This document shows, piece by piece, positions 42,101-52,870 of a stretch of DNA of 64,000 bases (positions are counted from its first letter, which is position 1; each line of letters opens with the position of its first letter). The notes under the pieces are model-generated. The model saw nothing but the letters and a program-made list of their open reading frames with translations, was not told the origin of the DNA and searched no databases. This DNA comes from Chaetoceros tenuissimus (lineage: Eukaryota; Bacillariophyta; Thalassiosirophyceae; Chaetocerotales; Chaetocerotaceae). Location of the stretch: assembly GCA_021927905.1 (NCBI GenBank), contig BLLK01000047.1:2294001-2358000 (forward strand), read 5' to 3'. Position numbers and translations under genes: made by a program.

Positions 42101-45100
42101 AGTGTAGTTGATTCTGAAAATCAGCGTTTAGAACTCAACATCGATAATCAGCGTGGTTCAGGTGGTCAACGTCATATTGTTGTTAGCTGCCCTTATTGGA
42201 TTGTGAATACCACTGAACATCCACTCAGTTACAAACAAGAAAAGTCTTCTCATATGGTGAGCGGGTCTATTTCATCGCCTCAAAATGATGGGTCACGACG
42301 TATTGACCACGGTCATAGAAATTTATTCTATGATCCTTTAAGATCAAAAACCATTTTTCCTGGGAAAAGAGGTGCCTTATTTCACATGAAACGAAACATG
42401 GATATAGACAAATACACTTCTTTACTTGGAAATGATATTTCTCTCGAGGACTTAGCTGAATTAGCATTCATGTTCAACTACAAAAATGTCAATAGGCTGG
42501 TAGGTACTGATCGCTTGTCTCTACAGCTTGTAGATCCACAATGGAGAGCTCTTCGTTCTTCTGAATGGTCTAGAGGTTTTAGCCTAGACTCAGTTGGGGT
42601 CACACAGATCGTTAGTATGCATTGCATGGATGGCAAGCAATTGGAAGTTGCTGCAATAGTCACTGTTGCCCCAGGAGGACTTTCTAAGTACACGAAAATA
42701 GTTAGGATCTACCCAAGATACGTCCTCATAAATCAACTTTCAAGGTCCATCAGGCTGTGGCAAGACAGTTCTCTCGTACATCCTTCTACAGTTCTTGATT
42801 CTTCCAAAGACATTTCTCGAAGTACTGGTAGTCACAACTGGAAGATACAGAAATCTGAGAAAGGCAAACCACTACAGACAATGAAAAGGAACTTTACCAA
42901 TATGACTTTTTATTTGGCCAGCCATCTATCCTGGACTATCAACCCCGGATTCATATTCAGCATAAAACTATTGCACACAAGTCTGCTTTTTATATAACAA
43001 CAGCTCCTCCTCAAGAACCAATACCCTTCCACTTACCAGATACTCGAGCTGATAGAGAACTCAGGATCGACTTTGGACCTAATTGGAATCTGTCACCAAG
43101 TTTTCCAGCTGATGTCATAGGAGAGTATGCTTTAAAAATGTCAAGAGTTGTGGATTTGAGAACACTTGAACATGTTGACCATAGAGGAGTTGAACAGTAT
43201 TCTGTTGAGATCTCTCCGCAAAGTTTTTCAGATGAAGACGGATTATTGGAACAATGGGATGGCGACCTAGGTATTTGGTTTGAAACGATGCAGTGGGATG
43301 GAATGACCAAAATCATAGTGAAGGGTTTGAAACACGGTTCAATTTCTACTTTAAAATTTTCTGAGATTCATATTGGTAAGTTTATCAATCTCTCCAACCA
43401 CGTGTATTTGTCAAAAATATTCATCCCTAACTCTTTTTCGGTAGGCGACGAACTTCTTTCTGTGAATGGAGTTAGTGCACAGGAATTAGGTTTTGCTGAA
43501 AGTATGAAATTGATGAAGGAAAATCTTCAGCAGGTCGCCTTGACAGCTCAGAAAAAGAAAAAGAGTCTTAACCAAAGGATAGGTCTTACATTTCGAAAGA
43601 AACAGGATGATTTTTCAAGGTTATCAAATGCAGAGCAGTCTTCACCAGATGATAAACACGTTCTCAACTTAGAATTTCAGACATTAGAATTTAGAATGGA
43701 CAAGATTAGAGACAGAGCTCTTCGTCGAAAGAAGTATGCCAGTAAATCACTTCGTAAATCTCGAGCATTAAGTAATCGGGATCTAAGTGACTCATCTACC
43801 AGAAGCTCAAATAGTACTAATTTGGAAGAGTATGAAGATCAGAAGTTGAAAGGAAGTGATTATTTGTTGCAAGTAAATATGAAAGTGATTAATCAGTCAC
43901 TATTCGTCTTTGTCCGCGAGAAGAAGGGTGGCGCCCCTTACAGAATCGAAAATAGAAGCTTGAAGCACTTCATTTATTTTCGACAGAGATCATGTAATGC
44001 GCACCCTTGGATCTCACTAGCTCCAGGAGATTCGTGTAATTATACTTGGGAAGAGCCTCTGAAGCCTGATAAATTACTTGTCAAAGTGAGTAAAGAAAGT
44101 ACAAAGGAGTTTGGAAAAGACCAGAAAAAAATGCTATTCAAAACTGTTGATAGTGAGGATAAAGGCGGTTTTGGCCCAATAGGTACTATGAAGCTTGATG
44201 TTGTAGGTTCTCAGGCAATGTTTGCATGTCCTAACAACGCCAATGACGATGAACACTTTCTTCATGGTATTATTGATACCGATGGTGCAACTCGTGTCAT
44301 GATTATATCTGATTTCAAGGCATTGAATTCGGAAGAAAATTTACAAGGATTAAAAGTGCACCAGACGCTTCTAGAGAGTGAAATCGAATCAGAAGTTCAA
44401 TACTTGCGTAAATTGAAAGAGAAAAAGTCTCAGATCCCTCATTTGAATAGTCAGCTACCAACTGTCCAAGAAGATTCTGATGTAACTACTACCGTTCATT
44501 CAGCAAGCGAGATAGATTTACCCACTATCATTGAATATGACGAGGTTACAATTACGAAGCGAAACCAGTTGTTTGTCGAAGTAATAGAAGCTTGTGGATT
44601 ACAAACTTCGTATAATTCAGCCCTGACTGGATTGTGCAGTCCATACTGTTCAATTAGGATCGAACAAAGAACAAAAACACTGCGAAAGAATCTATTTTCG
44701 AAGAAACCAAAAGGAAAGAAGACTTACTACGTCGAGCGTAGCACTAATCCAAAATGGTCTGGAATGAAGTTTGTCTTTGACTTACCAAAAGCTGCACAAA
44801 CTAATCCAAATTCATTTTCTCTGTTGGTCAAAGTAAAAGATCATAAAAATATTGGCCATGGAAAGCCTTTGGGAAGGGTTGAAATAAATCTTGAAACGTT
44901 GAAAGATCAAAAGGAAGTATTTGGTTGGTTTCCCCTCCTTTTGAGAAGTGGAAGGGGAACTGACTTGACTAATCCTGCTGCCGCTGGTCACGTTCAAGGA
45001 TCTATACGTCTACGCCTTCGATGGATCTGGGATTCGAGAGCACTCATAAACTATTTCATTATGCTTTCTGAGCACCGCCTTACAAAATTGAAATCTAATA

Positions 45101-48100
45101 GTGACAGCACTAAATTGTACCACGATAAGTTACAGGCAGAACGAAGAAAAAAGGAAGAATTGGATTCCCTATTTTTCTCAAGAATACCACAGCTGAATAG
45201 TCGTATGAGACCGATTTTACCTCCAAAATTGAAACTTACAAGTACACACGTCAAGCCTGTTTTTTCAGCAATGAAAGGAACAAGGAGTAAATTACGCCAG
45301 CTTTGGAAGCGACATGATGCCGTTGGTCTCCCTTCCGTACCTGTAAGAAGCTATGACGAAAACGAATCTTCGAGAGTCCCAAGTATGAGAATGCTAGATA
45401 CTGCATTAGAGAGCACAGATGGATCAACTACTGTTTCTATGAGAATGTCGAAAGACAACATATTTTTTCCACCACAAAGAGGGATAGCTTATAGTGAAGG
45501 GAATATTCTTTTACATAGTGATACTTTGCCAATCTATGACGAGAATGTAAGCGTGCAAGCCGATACATCTGCGTCTCAAGATCAGAAGTATCGCGATACT
45601 TTATTCATGCTTGATGTGATATGTAGACAAAATGAAGAAACATATTACCAAAAGCATTTTCATATGATGCCTATGATCATTGGGGATATTTCGAATACAA
45701 TCCAAACGCAGTCAGGGGCTTTGAATTCATGGGTACTTGCTTACGCATTGGTCAATGACAAAAATTTGAAACCATTTTTTATTGAAGAGCATGGGATAGA
45801 TGAACACATTGAAAAACAGCCACTGCCTATTAGAAAAATATCCATGGTTCAACCTATTTATCCCGTTCTTCAACTTCCTGCTCGTGCTCCAACTCTATTA
45901 CAAGAAAAGAATCAAAATTTTCAACGAAAACTGAAAATTTCTAGAGGTAAGTTTATTCACCCTTGTCATCAAATATTTCTGTAGCGCAAGCTGACATTTT
46001 TATTTTAGATTACTTTGAAAAGACAGCCAAGCGTTCACTTATGGCAGTCTTAAACCCAGGTGGATGGTTGAATCTAAGGCCAATAACAGCTCTGAATCTT
46101 CCAGAAATCAAGGAGAAGTACAGCAAAATGCTTGTCAAAATCCAATATGGTTCCAAAACATGTTCGACAACGAAAGTTGATGCTGGGTTTTCTCCCGTGT
46201 GGGTCCAAGAATCAGAAATTTTTTTAAACGATGATACCATGACTCCTAAGCCGTCTTTCTTTGAAATACGTGATAACGATCTAGCAGTCGCAGTAGAACC
46301 TTTGAAAACTAGTGGAACTCTAAAACTCACTGTTATGGGAATACGAATGAAATCCAAGGTAGAGCTTGGCGTTCTTCAAATTCCTCTGGCAAATGCTATA
46401 AGTTGCTGTAACGAAGCTACAGAAGAATCAAACATTGTTGTTCACGGTGCGAAGCAAGGTATTTATACGAAATGGTTTCCATTAAAAGATCCTCGAGACT
46501 GCATAGAAGGGGAACACCAGATGTCCCTAAGATCAACAGAGACCGAACAGGTATTGGACGTTGATTTTCTTGCGCAAACTCCATGTATCAAACTTGCAAT
46601 GTGGTGGATACCGGATAAAGAAAATAATTCAATTCCAGTGCAAGGTCCAGACACATTGAATGGATCTACACGTAAAATGACTGAAAGATATTTTTGCGCT
46701 ACTCTAGATGGAATTTCCTCGTCATTGATTGATTCATACGGCGCCAAAGAAATTCTTTCACTCAATTTTACAGATGCAGATCTGAGGTATTCTCATACCG
46801 AATCAACTACACAACTTGGTGCAGCTGTTGGTCGTATTCAGATTGATCATCATGCAGACAATGCTCTCGAACCTGTGATTCTTTCTCCTCACCCTGTTGC
46901 TGACCCACAACCAACAATACAGATTCTTGCAATAAAAGATAATATCCGAAGTAAGAGTAACTTGGACTCCTTCAAGCATATAGCAGTTGCCCTCGAAGAG
47001 ATGGATCTACGGATCGAGGAAGCTTGTATGTTTGATGTCTGGGAACTTTTCTATCGTATTCTTCGTCGTCAAAATTCAAGGAAGGCATCAATGTTATTTA
47101 CATCTAGTTCCTACTTCTATTTCGACAAGAAAATTTCTAAGTTTGCCAAAAGTTTTGCTGATTATCTCCTACCATCAACACAGAATGAAGTTCTGCACTC
47201 AATGAGTAGTACTAATGAGGACGAGATGGCAAGCAAGGCAAGGCAAATCTACATAAGGAATTTGATGCTGGCAGCAGTGAAAATTAACGTGTCCTACATA
47301 AAGTCGTCTCGATTTCACAATGGTGTAGTAACACGAACGAAGTTTTCAAACCAAATAACAATCCAGGGTGTAAGGGACTCTACCAAAGAGAATGTTCTTG
47401 CTAATCAAGGAAGAGATATCGAGGCATTTAGAGCATGGTGCGAGCTTGGTCACGAAAATGAGTGGTCTATTGAACTTGATCAACGGACGAAGAATTTCCA
47501 AAATGTGATCTCTGCTGCTGTTCCAGCCATTACAGGAGCTCCAGTCAAAGTGAATGGAAAAGTCATTGACAACGTTTTTGCAACTTGGTCAGAAATCATC
47601 AATAACTTGAAGAGTTTTTACACCAAAGAAATGATTTTCCAAATCCACAAAATTTTAGGTTCCGTGGACTTCTTTGGCAATCCAACAATGGCAGTGAACA
47701 GTATCATGAAGGGAGCCCATGACTTTGTCGTTCTTCCCTTTAGAGAATTTTTGAGAAGCCCAAATGATCCATCCAAGCTCGGTATCGGGGTTGCAAAAGG
47801 AACTATTTCCTTACTTTCTCATTTCTTTTCTGGAGTTTTTGGTTTTGTGTCAAATGTGAGTATAATTTGTCATTGAAGACTGATCATGAAGAATTTTTAA
47901 TTTCTCACGTTCATATATCAACGAAATAGATAAGCGGTGCAGGTGGAAATGCAGCAGCGGCACTTTCTTTTGATGAAAAATTCAAAGAGTGGCATAAACA
48001 GCAAGTAGTAGAACACTTTAGGCACATGCACGGAGACTTCAGACCAAAAGGATGTGAGCTTGTACTCTCTACAGTGAAGAGGCCCCTTGAAGATGTGATA

Positions 48101-49810
48101 GCTGGATTACTTTTTGCTGTTTCAGGAATTTTTGTGGAACCAATGAAGGGTGCTGAAATTGGAGGATTCGCAGGATTTACAAAAGGAATAGGGATAGGAA
48201 CTGTTGGACTTGTTGCCAAGCCTCTTGTGGGTGTCTTCGATGCATTCGCGCATGTCAGTGATAGCTTCCATGATGTGGCCAGATCGGTAAATGTCTTAGA
48301 TAAGAGGGAAACTTCTGTGAAAAGGATGCGATTTCCATATGTTTTTGGTTTGCACAAAACTCTGTTACCATTCAATTCTGTTGAGGCAAAATGTGCAGAT
48401 TTACTGAGGATATTTCCTCTAAAGGGAGATAAAAAAGATAACAGTAGTGAAAGCGAACATCTCGTTGTCTCGCAGTTACTAAAGAAAGGACCAGGACTTG
48501 GTTGCTATCTCATCGTAACTACAAAGCGGGTAATGAAGTTCACTGTGAAGTTTGATGTCGCCACTCTTCCAACCATAGACTGGGAAGTGAAGTTTGATGA
48601 TGACATTCACATTGTATCTAGCGTAGAGCATGAAATGCACGAAACATTTATACTCAAGATCAAAAGGATACATAGAAATCCTGTTTCGCCTACAAAAACA
48701 ATTACAACACCAGAAGAAACGAAACCAAATCATAATGTATTTTTAAGGAATGCACTTGAATTAGGTGAAAATACAAGTCTCATGGACCTCGAGAGTGTTA
48801 AAATGAAAAAGTTGGGGCCTTTTGGCGGTAATCGGGCGAAGAAGAAAGAGAGAGTTGCATACTGTAAGGCATCCTTGGACCAGAAAGATCCCCTGATAAT
48901 AATTCACAACGCAATTTGCTGCTTGACGGATAATTTTGATTCAATTATGAGACGAAATCATTTTTCCAGCCCTACATCTAGCGAGGGTCAGACGGTATTT
49001 GGCCCGCTTTACTTCACTAATAATGACACTGAGATCCTAAATTCAAAGAGCCGAGAAGATTTTGACTACCTGGACAATATACCTTGGATTTATGACTTCA
49101 CTGCTTCTCATTTCTCGGGAAATCAGGAAGAATGGACTTTCGAGGATGAATTGGAATCCATTAGACAGACAATGACTGCGCCATTGTGGATTTTGGAGGC
49201 TCAAGCACATTCTACATACCTGGCAGAAGAAGAATCAGTTGAAGAGTTAGCTGTCCCTCCTGAATCAGAACACTATCCCGAACTTGGAAACCTATCTTAC
49301 AATAACTTCAATCTGGGTTTAAATAATCAGAACGACAACCCATCATCAATTAACAATCCGTTGTCACAGCACACTGAAAATAATCTCGCTAGGGAAGTCG
49401 CAACAACTGATCCTACAATAATTGATATTCCTTCCAACAATGACACAAATGTCGAGGAAAGATTGAATCGACTTGAAAACATGATCACCAAATTAATTGA
49501 AAGCAGGAATGACCCAATAACAAATGATATCGCTCCCATTAGCGATGGTATAGAAAGTGCAATACAACCCGTCTCTGTCAGTGGAGTCAGCTTTTTATCA
49601 GGAAGCTACAGTCCCACAAGAATTACTAGAAAAACTAATGAAGTAGAAGAGACAGAAGTATTAAAACGAGAAATTGAGATGCTTAGATGGGAGCTTGCAC
49701 AAAAGAATGCAGCTATTGAAGAAGCTTCGTTAGCGAATAGTATGAATAACTCGCAAATCCAACAAAAGAAGAAAAGAAAGTTGCGAAACCCACTTCGTAA
49801 ATTTACATGA
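33185..49810 (+). CDS. Giant VPS13-family bridge-like lipid transfer protein
   Basis: Nine exons inferred: 33185-36103, 36199-37806, 37878-40886, 40958-41808, 41875-42827, 42878-43375, 43445-45946, 46009-47855, 47930-49810; total 5,355 residues. VPS13 proteins form a hydrophobic groove that moves phospholipids between membranes at contact sites. The N-terminal chorein helix and strand are clear (RLTDFLSTYFEFESNQLKLGVWRGKI), followed by thousands of residues of repeating beta groove with acidic and Lys-rich loops (about 350-430). The SHR-binding/VAB region lies near 2520-3200 (RIYPRYVLINQLSRSIRL, FHLPDTRADRELRIDFG). A PDZ-like domain follows (about 3225-3320, GDELLSVNGVSAQELGF), then one C2 domain (about 3650-3790), a second C2-like domain (about 4130-4280), the ATG2/VPS13 C region (about 4510-4890, GAGGNAAAALSFD), a PH-like domain and a coiled-coil tail (WELAQKNAAIEEA). 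Exon 5/6 splicing is the least certain. Confidence 0.88.
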
Positions 49811-49929
49811 AAAACTCATGAAAGTTTAAGTTTGGTTGACAATCTCTAGATTCTCAAAAGTATTGAATATTGAATATGTATTTGTTTATTTTAAAAGTAA
49901 TAATTAGTCATTTGTTGTAATATCCTTCA

Positions 49930-50901
49930 TTAGGAAGGGGTGACTTCAAATAGATACAAATTTTGTTCTCCATCATCTTCCACAGCTATTCTTCGCCATG
50001 CTACACATTTCATTTCCCAGTCTCTATCTTGAATGAGATTCAATAGCTCTTCGAATTGAGTGAATACTCCCCTCATGTTCCGATGTTGAAATGTGAATAA
50101 AAACTTTGGATTATTTGCAGCAGACTGCTCAAAAATAGTCGAAACAGTGTTTAGTAACGGTTCTACGATCTTCCTGATAAACATGCAGTCACACCCTATT
50201 ATCACATCAATTGAAGACAATGTTTGGTTTTGTAATTGGTCCGATGCAGGCTTGAACCAATCCAAAACAGCTGCACTAGCCCAACCTCCCCCTATATTGG
50301 TTAACTCAATATCCCCAAAGAAATTTTCCGCTTTAGGAGGAATTGTCGACTTTTCTATTTTAGCATTTCGCCGTATGTTTGAAGAAATTCCATGCTCAAC
50401 TAAAACTGGCAAGTCTGAAAGTAAAACACTGGCGCCACAAGATGCGAGCAGAGTACCTGCAAACCCAATACCACTGCCAACTTCAAGGATTCGTAAACCG
50501 TTCAAATTTTTCTGATAATCTTTCATAGCATCGTTGTCGGTCATACAAATGAATGCTTCTGCCATAAGTCTAGAACCTGGCCACACCTGAAACCCTGTTT
50601 TTGCCTCAAGATAAAATCCAGGTTGAAAGAAAAAGGGATCATTCAGTCCTCCAGATTCCAAATCTTCTTTGGAAACTTTCTCTTCAGAAGGTAGCAACAC
50701 ACCTGAGCATTTATCTCTTGATCCAAATCTCAATTTCATTTCTCCGTACTCTTCTGGAAGTGTCACATGAAAATTTATTGGAAAGCAATATTCGTCTTCG
50801 TCATCATATATATCGTCATCATCTACTAACGTTTCACCGCATTTAAGAGAAGGATTAACGTGAAAATTTTGTGAGGTGTTTATTAGGTTTTCGGAAAGCA
50901 T
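49930..50901 (-). CDS. METTL21-type protein methyltransferase
   Basis: A 323-residue class I SAM methyltransferase from the ATG at 50901. The family-specific pre-motif TGFQVWPGSRLMAEAF precedes SAM motif I (LEVGSGIGFAG, about 139-149). The acidic residue after strand 2 is in LLSDLP, and the post-motif IIGCDCMF stands where METTL21/FAM86-like lysine methyltransferases have DxxY. Such enzymes methylate Lys on chaperones or translation factors; the substrate here is unknown. The first 90 residues are acidic, with a beta-rich part (FPINFHVTLPEEYGEMKLRF). The gene is convergent with VPS13 and ends about 120 bp from it. Confidence 0.82.
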   Translation of the reverse strand: MLSENLINTSQNFHVNPSLKCGETLVDDDDIYDDEDEYCFPINFHVTLPEEYGEMKLRFGSRDKCSGVLLPSEEKVSKEDLESGGLNDPFFFQPGFYLEAKTGFQVWPGSRLMAEAFICMTDNDAMKDYQKNLNGLRILEVGSGIGFAGTLLASCGASVLLSDLPVLVEHGISSNIRRNAKIEKSTIPPKAENFFGDIELTNIGGGWASAAVLDWFKPASDQLQNQTLSSIDVIIGCDCMFIRKIVEPLLNTVSTIFEQSAANNPKFLFTFQHRNMRGVFTQFEELLNLIQDRDWEMKCVAWRRIAVEDDGEQNLYLFEVTPS

Positions 50902-51320
50902 TATGTTCAATGAAATATGCAGTTGGTACTTTTGTAGAAGGTGATTATTCGCATTTTGGCAGCGAGTTGAAGAGGAAAAAAAAAGTGATGAATGGATGGG
51001 ATTGAGAGGGGAGGAAGACAGTCATATTATGACTGAATTAGTTCAATGACAGCTGTCAACATTTAGATCTTGGATTTTCTGGCCATCAACAGATTGCTTC
51101 GTCGGGGACTAAGGTACTTCGTACTGGAAAAAATCCTAGTCATCACAGCTCGAGCCTCGAGCCTCTTTCAAGTATCATCACATAAATTTGCTTGAAGTAA
51201 ATTTAAATCGTCGGCAAAAACTTGTAAAGCCAAAAAGGAAAAGTATTGGAAAAGACGCTAAACTTGTAGTCAAATATAGAAGCAGAGTAGATACTCGCTT
51301 TTGCTAGTTGGGTGAAATAG
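50902..51320. other. Divergent intergenic region
   Basis: About 420 bp between the two methyltransferase starts. A short purine tract (near 50970) is present; nothing else recognised. Confidence 0.3.
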
Positions 51321-52568
51321 ATGATGAAGTATTATGTTTACGAGAGAAGCATCTTGCTCTTCCTATGCATTTTTAGAAGCTTTACATTTTCCTTTCTACA
51401 ATCATCACTGTCATCAACAAAATCTCTAGATTTCCACAAGAAGCATGACAATTGTGGATCCCTGTTCATGGCACACGACGAAGAAAAACGTACGGTACAG
51501 AATAAAGCGATTTCATCCATATTGGATATAACATCTGCTCATTTTACATCACAGGCACTTTACTCCTTTGTAAATCTGGGAGTTCCAGATATTCTCAAGG
51601 ACGAAGCAAAGTCTATTGACGAAATAGTAGCAGCTCTATCAAGAAAATACAATACTCAAAACATAAATAAAGATGCTGTACTTCGCATTTTCAAACTACT
51701 GGTCAAAGCTGACATAATTGAGCATAAGAAGAACGGTGACATTGATATTTTCAATCTTTCGGCAGAAATTGGCGCTTTTCTTAGAACTAATGTCAGAGAC
51801 AGGCCTTCACTTGTCCCAGCAGTGCATCATTGGTTGGAAAAGCCATTGTTTGCATCTTGTTTAGAAGTTTCTACCTACATCACAGATGATAAGAAAAGTC
51901 CATTCGAACTCGCGAATGGAATTTCAAGTGATTTTTACTATGGTGACAAACATCCAGATTCATTGAAGCATGCAAATGACTTTGTACGGTTCATCTCGGA
52001 TAGGGAGATTGACGACATTGTAGAGAATTACCCATGGACTCGCTTCAAAGGAAGACGGATTTTGGATATTGGTGGATACAATGGCAAGGTATTGGATGCA
52101 ATTGCGAAAAAAGTCGGTACAGATACAACGTATCTTTGTCTTGATTTACCAGAGGTGATTGATGGTATCCAAACTTCTTCAAGTATTGTAACATTTGTGA
52201 AGGGGGATATTTTAGATGAAGCCTCTATCCCCGACGTTGATGTCATTTTGTTAAAACACTTTCTAGACAGATGTATGTGGGATGAGGAGCAAACAATACA
52301 AATATTGAAGACTTGTTTCGCCAAGATTCCTGATGATGGCAAAGTTATTCTAGCAGAGGCTGTTATTCCTGATTTTGAAGATGTCAAAGATTCCCCATCA
52401 ATAGAGGTATCTTTAGATGCATTATACATGATAGTTGGAAGAGAAAGACAACGGACTAGATCCGAATGGAGGCATCTTATACTTGCTTCAGGCTTCAACA
52501 TTGAGGAGATTATTCGAACTTCATCACCAACTTGCTCCCTTGTTGTATTATCGAAAAATCACCAATGA
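51321..52568 (+). CDS. COMT-like O-methyltransferase with leader peptide
   Basis: A 415-residue SAM-dependent O-methyltransferase of the Methyltransf_2 (plant COMT/bacterial polyketide OMT) family. The N-terminal dimerisation winged helix is at about 60-160 (ALYSFVNLGVPDILKDEAKS), and the SAM motif ILDIGGYNGKVLDAIAKK near 248. Later motifs are LCLDLPEVI, VKGDILDE and DVDVILLKHFLDRCMWDEEQ. The usual catalytic His of LHDW is replaced: the aligned segment reads FLDRCMW. The N-terminus (SILLFLCIFRSFTFSFLQSS) is hydrophobic and could be a signal peptide with an ASAF-like FTFSF site, so plastid targeting is possible. A later ATG at 51468 (MAHDEEKRTV) would give a cytosolic form. Substrate unknown. 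Confidence 0.83.
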   Translation: MMKYYVYERSILLFLCIFRSFTFSFLQSSLSSTKSLDFHKKHDNCGSLFMAHDEEKRTVQNKAISSILDITSAHFTSQALYSFVNLGVPDILKDEAKSIDEIVAALSRKYNTQNINKDAVLRIFKLLVKADIIEHKKNGDIDIFNLSAEIGAFLRTNVRDRPSLVPAVHHWLEKPLFASCLEVSTYITDDKKSPFELANGISSDFYYGDKHPDSLKHANDFVRFISDREIDDIVENYPWTRFKGRRILDIGGYNGKVLDAIAKKVGTDTTYLCLDLPEVIDGIQTSSSIVTFVKGDILDEASIPDVDVILLKHFLDRCMWDEEQTIQILKTCFAKIPDDGKVILAEAVIPDFEDVKDSPSIEVSLDALYMIVGRERQRTRSEWRHLILASGFNIEEIIRTSSPTCSLVVLSKNHQ

Positions 52569-52870
52569 CGAAGGATGCTAACATACATAAATAGAAAAAG
52601 AAAAGAGTAAGAAAGGAAAGGGAAGAGTTTGTTGACATCCTGCGAACAGTAAGTGCATAGAGAACATGAAAAAGATGAAGAACACATTTCGAAGATTGCT
52701 TGGATCTTCTTTTCCCGAACACATATCACATTAAATAAACATAAATAATTACCATCATCTTTTTGCTAGAACTATATTTATCTCAGTGAACTCTATTTTC
52801 TAGCCTTGGTCCTCAGAAGCAGCAATAGCGATTTCTTTCGAAAGGAACAACACTATCATCGCGGATCAAG

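Noticed and set aside
42878-42997. Continuation of the upstream VPS13 frame to a stop at 42997 as a premature gene end
   Set aside because: The other frame gives conserved VPS13 sequence (FYITT, FHLPDTR) over the same bases, so a splice is more likely than truncation.
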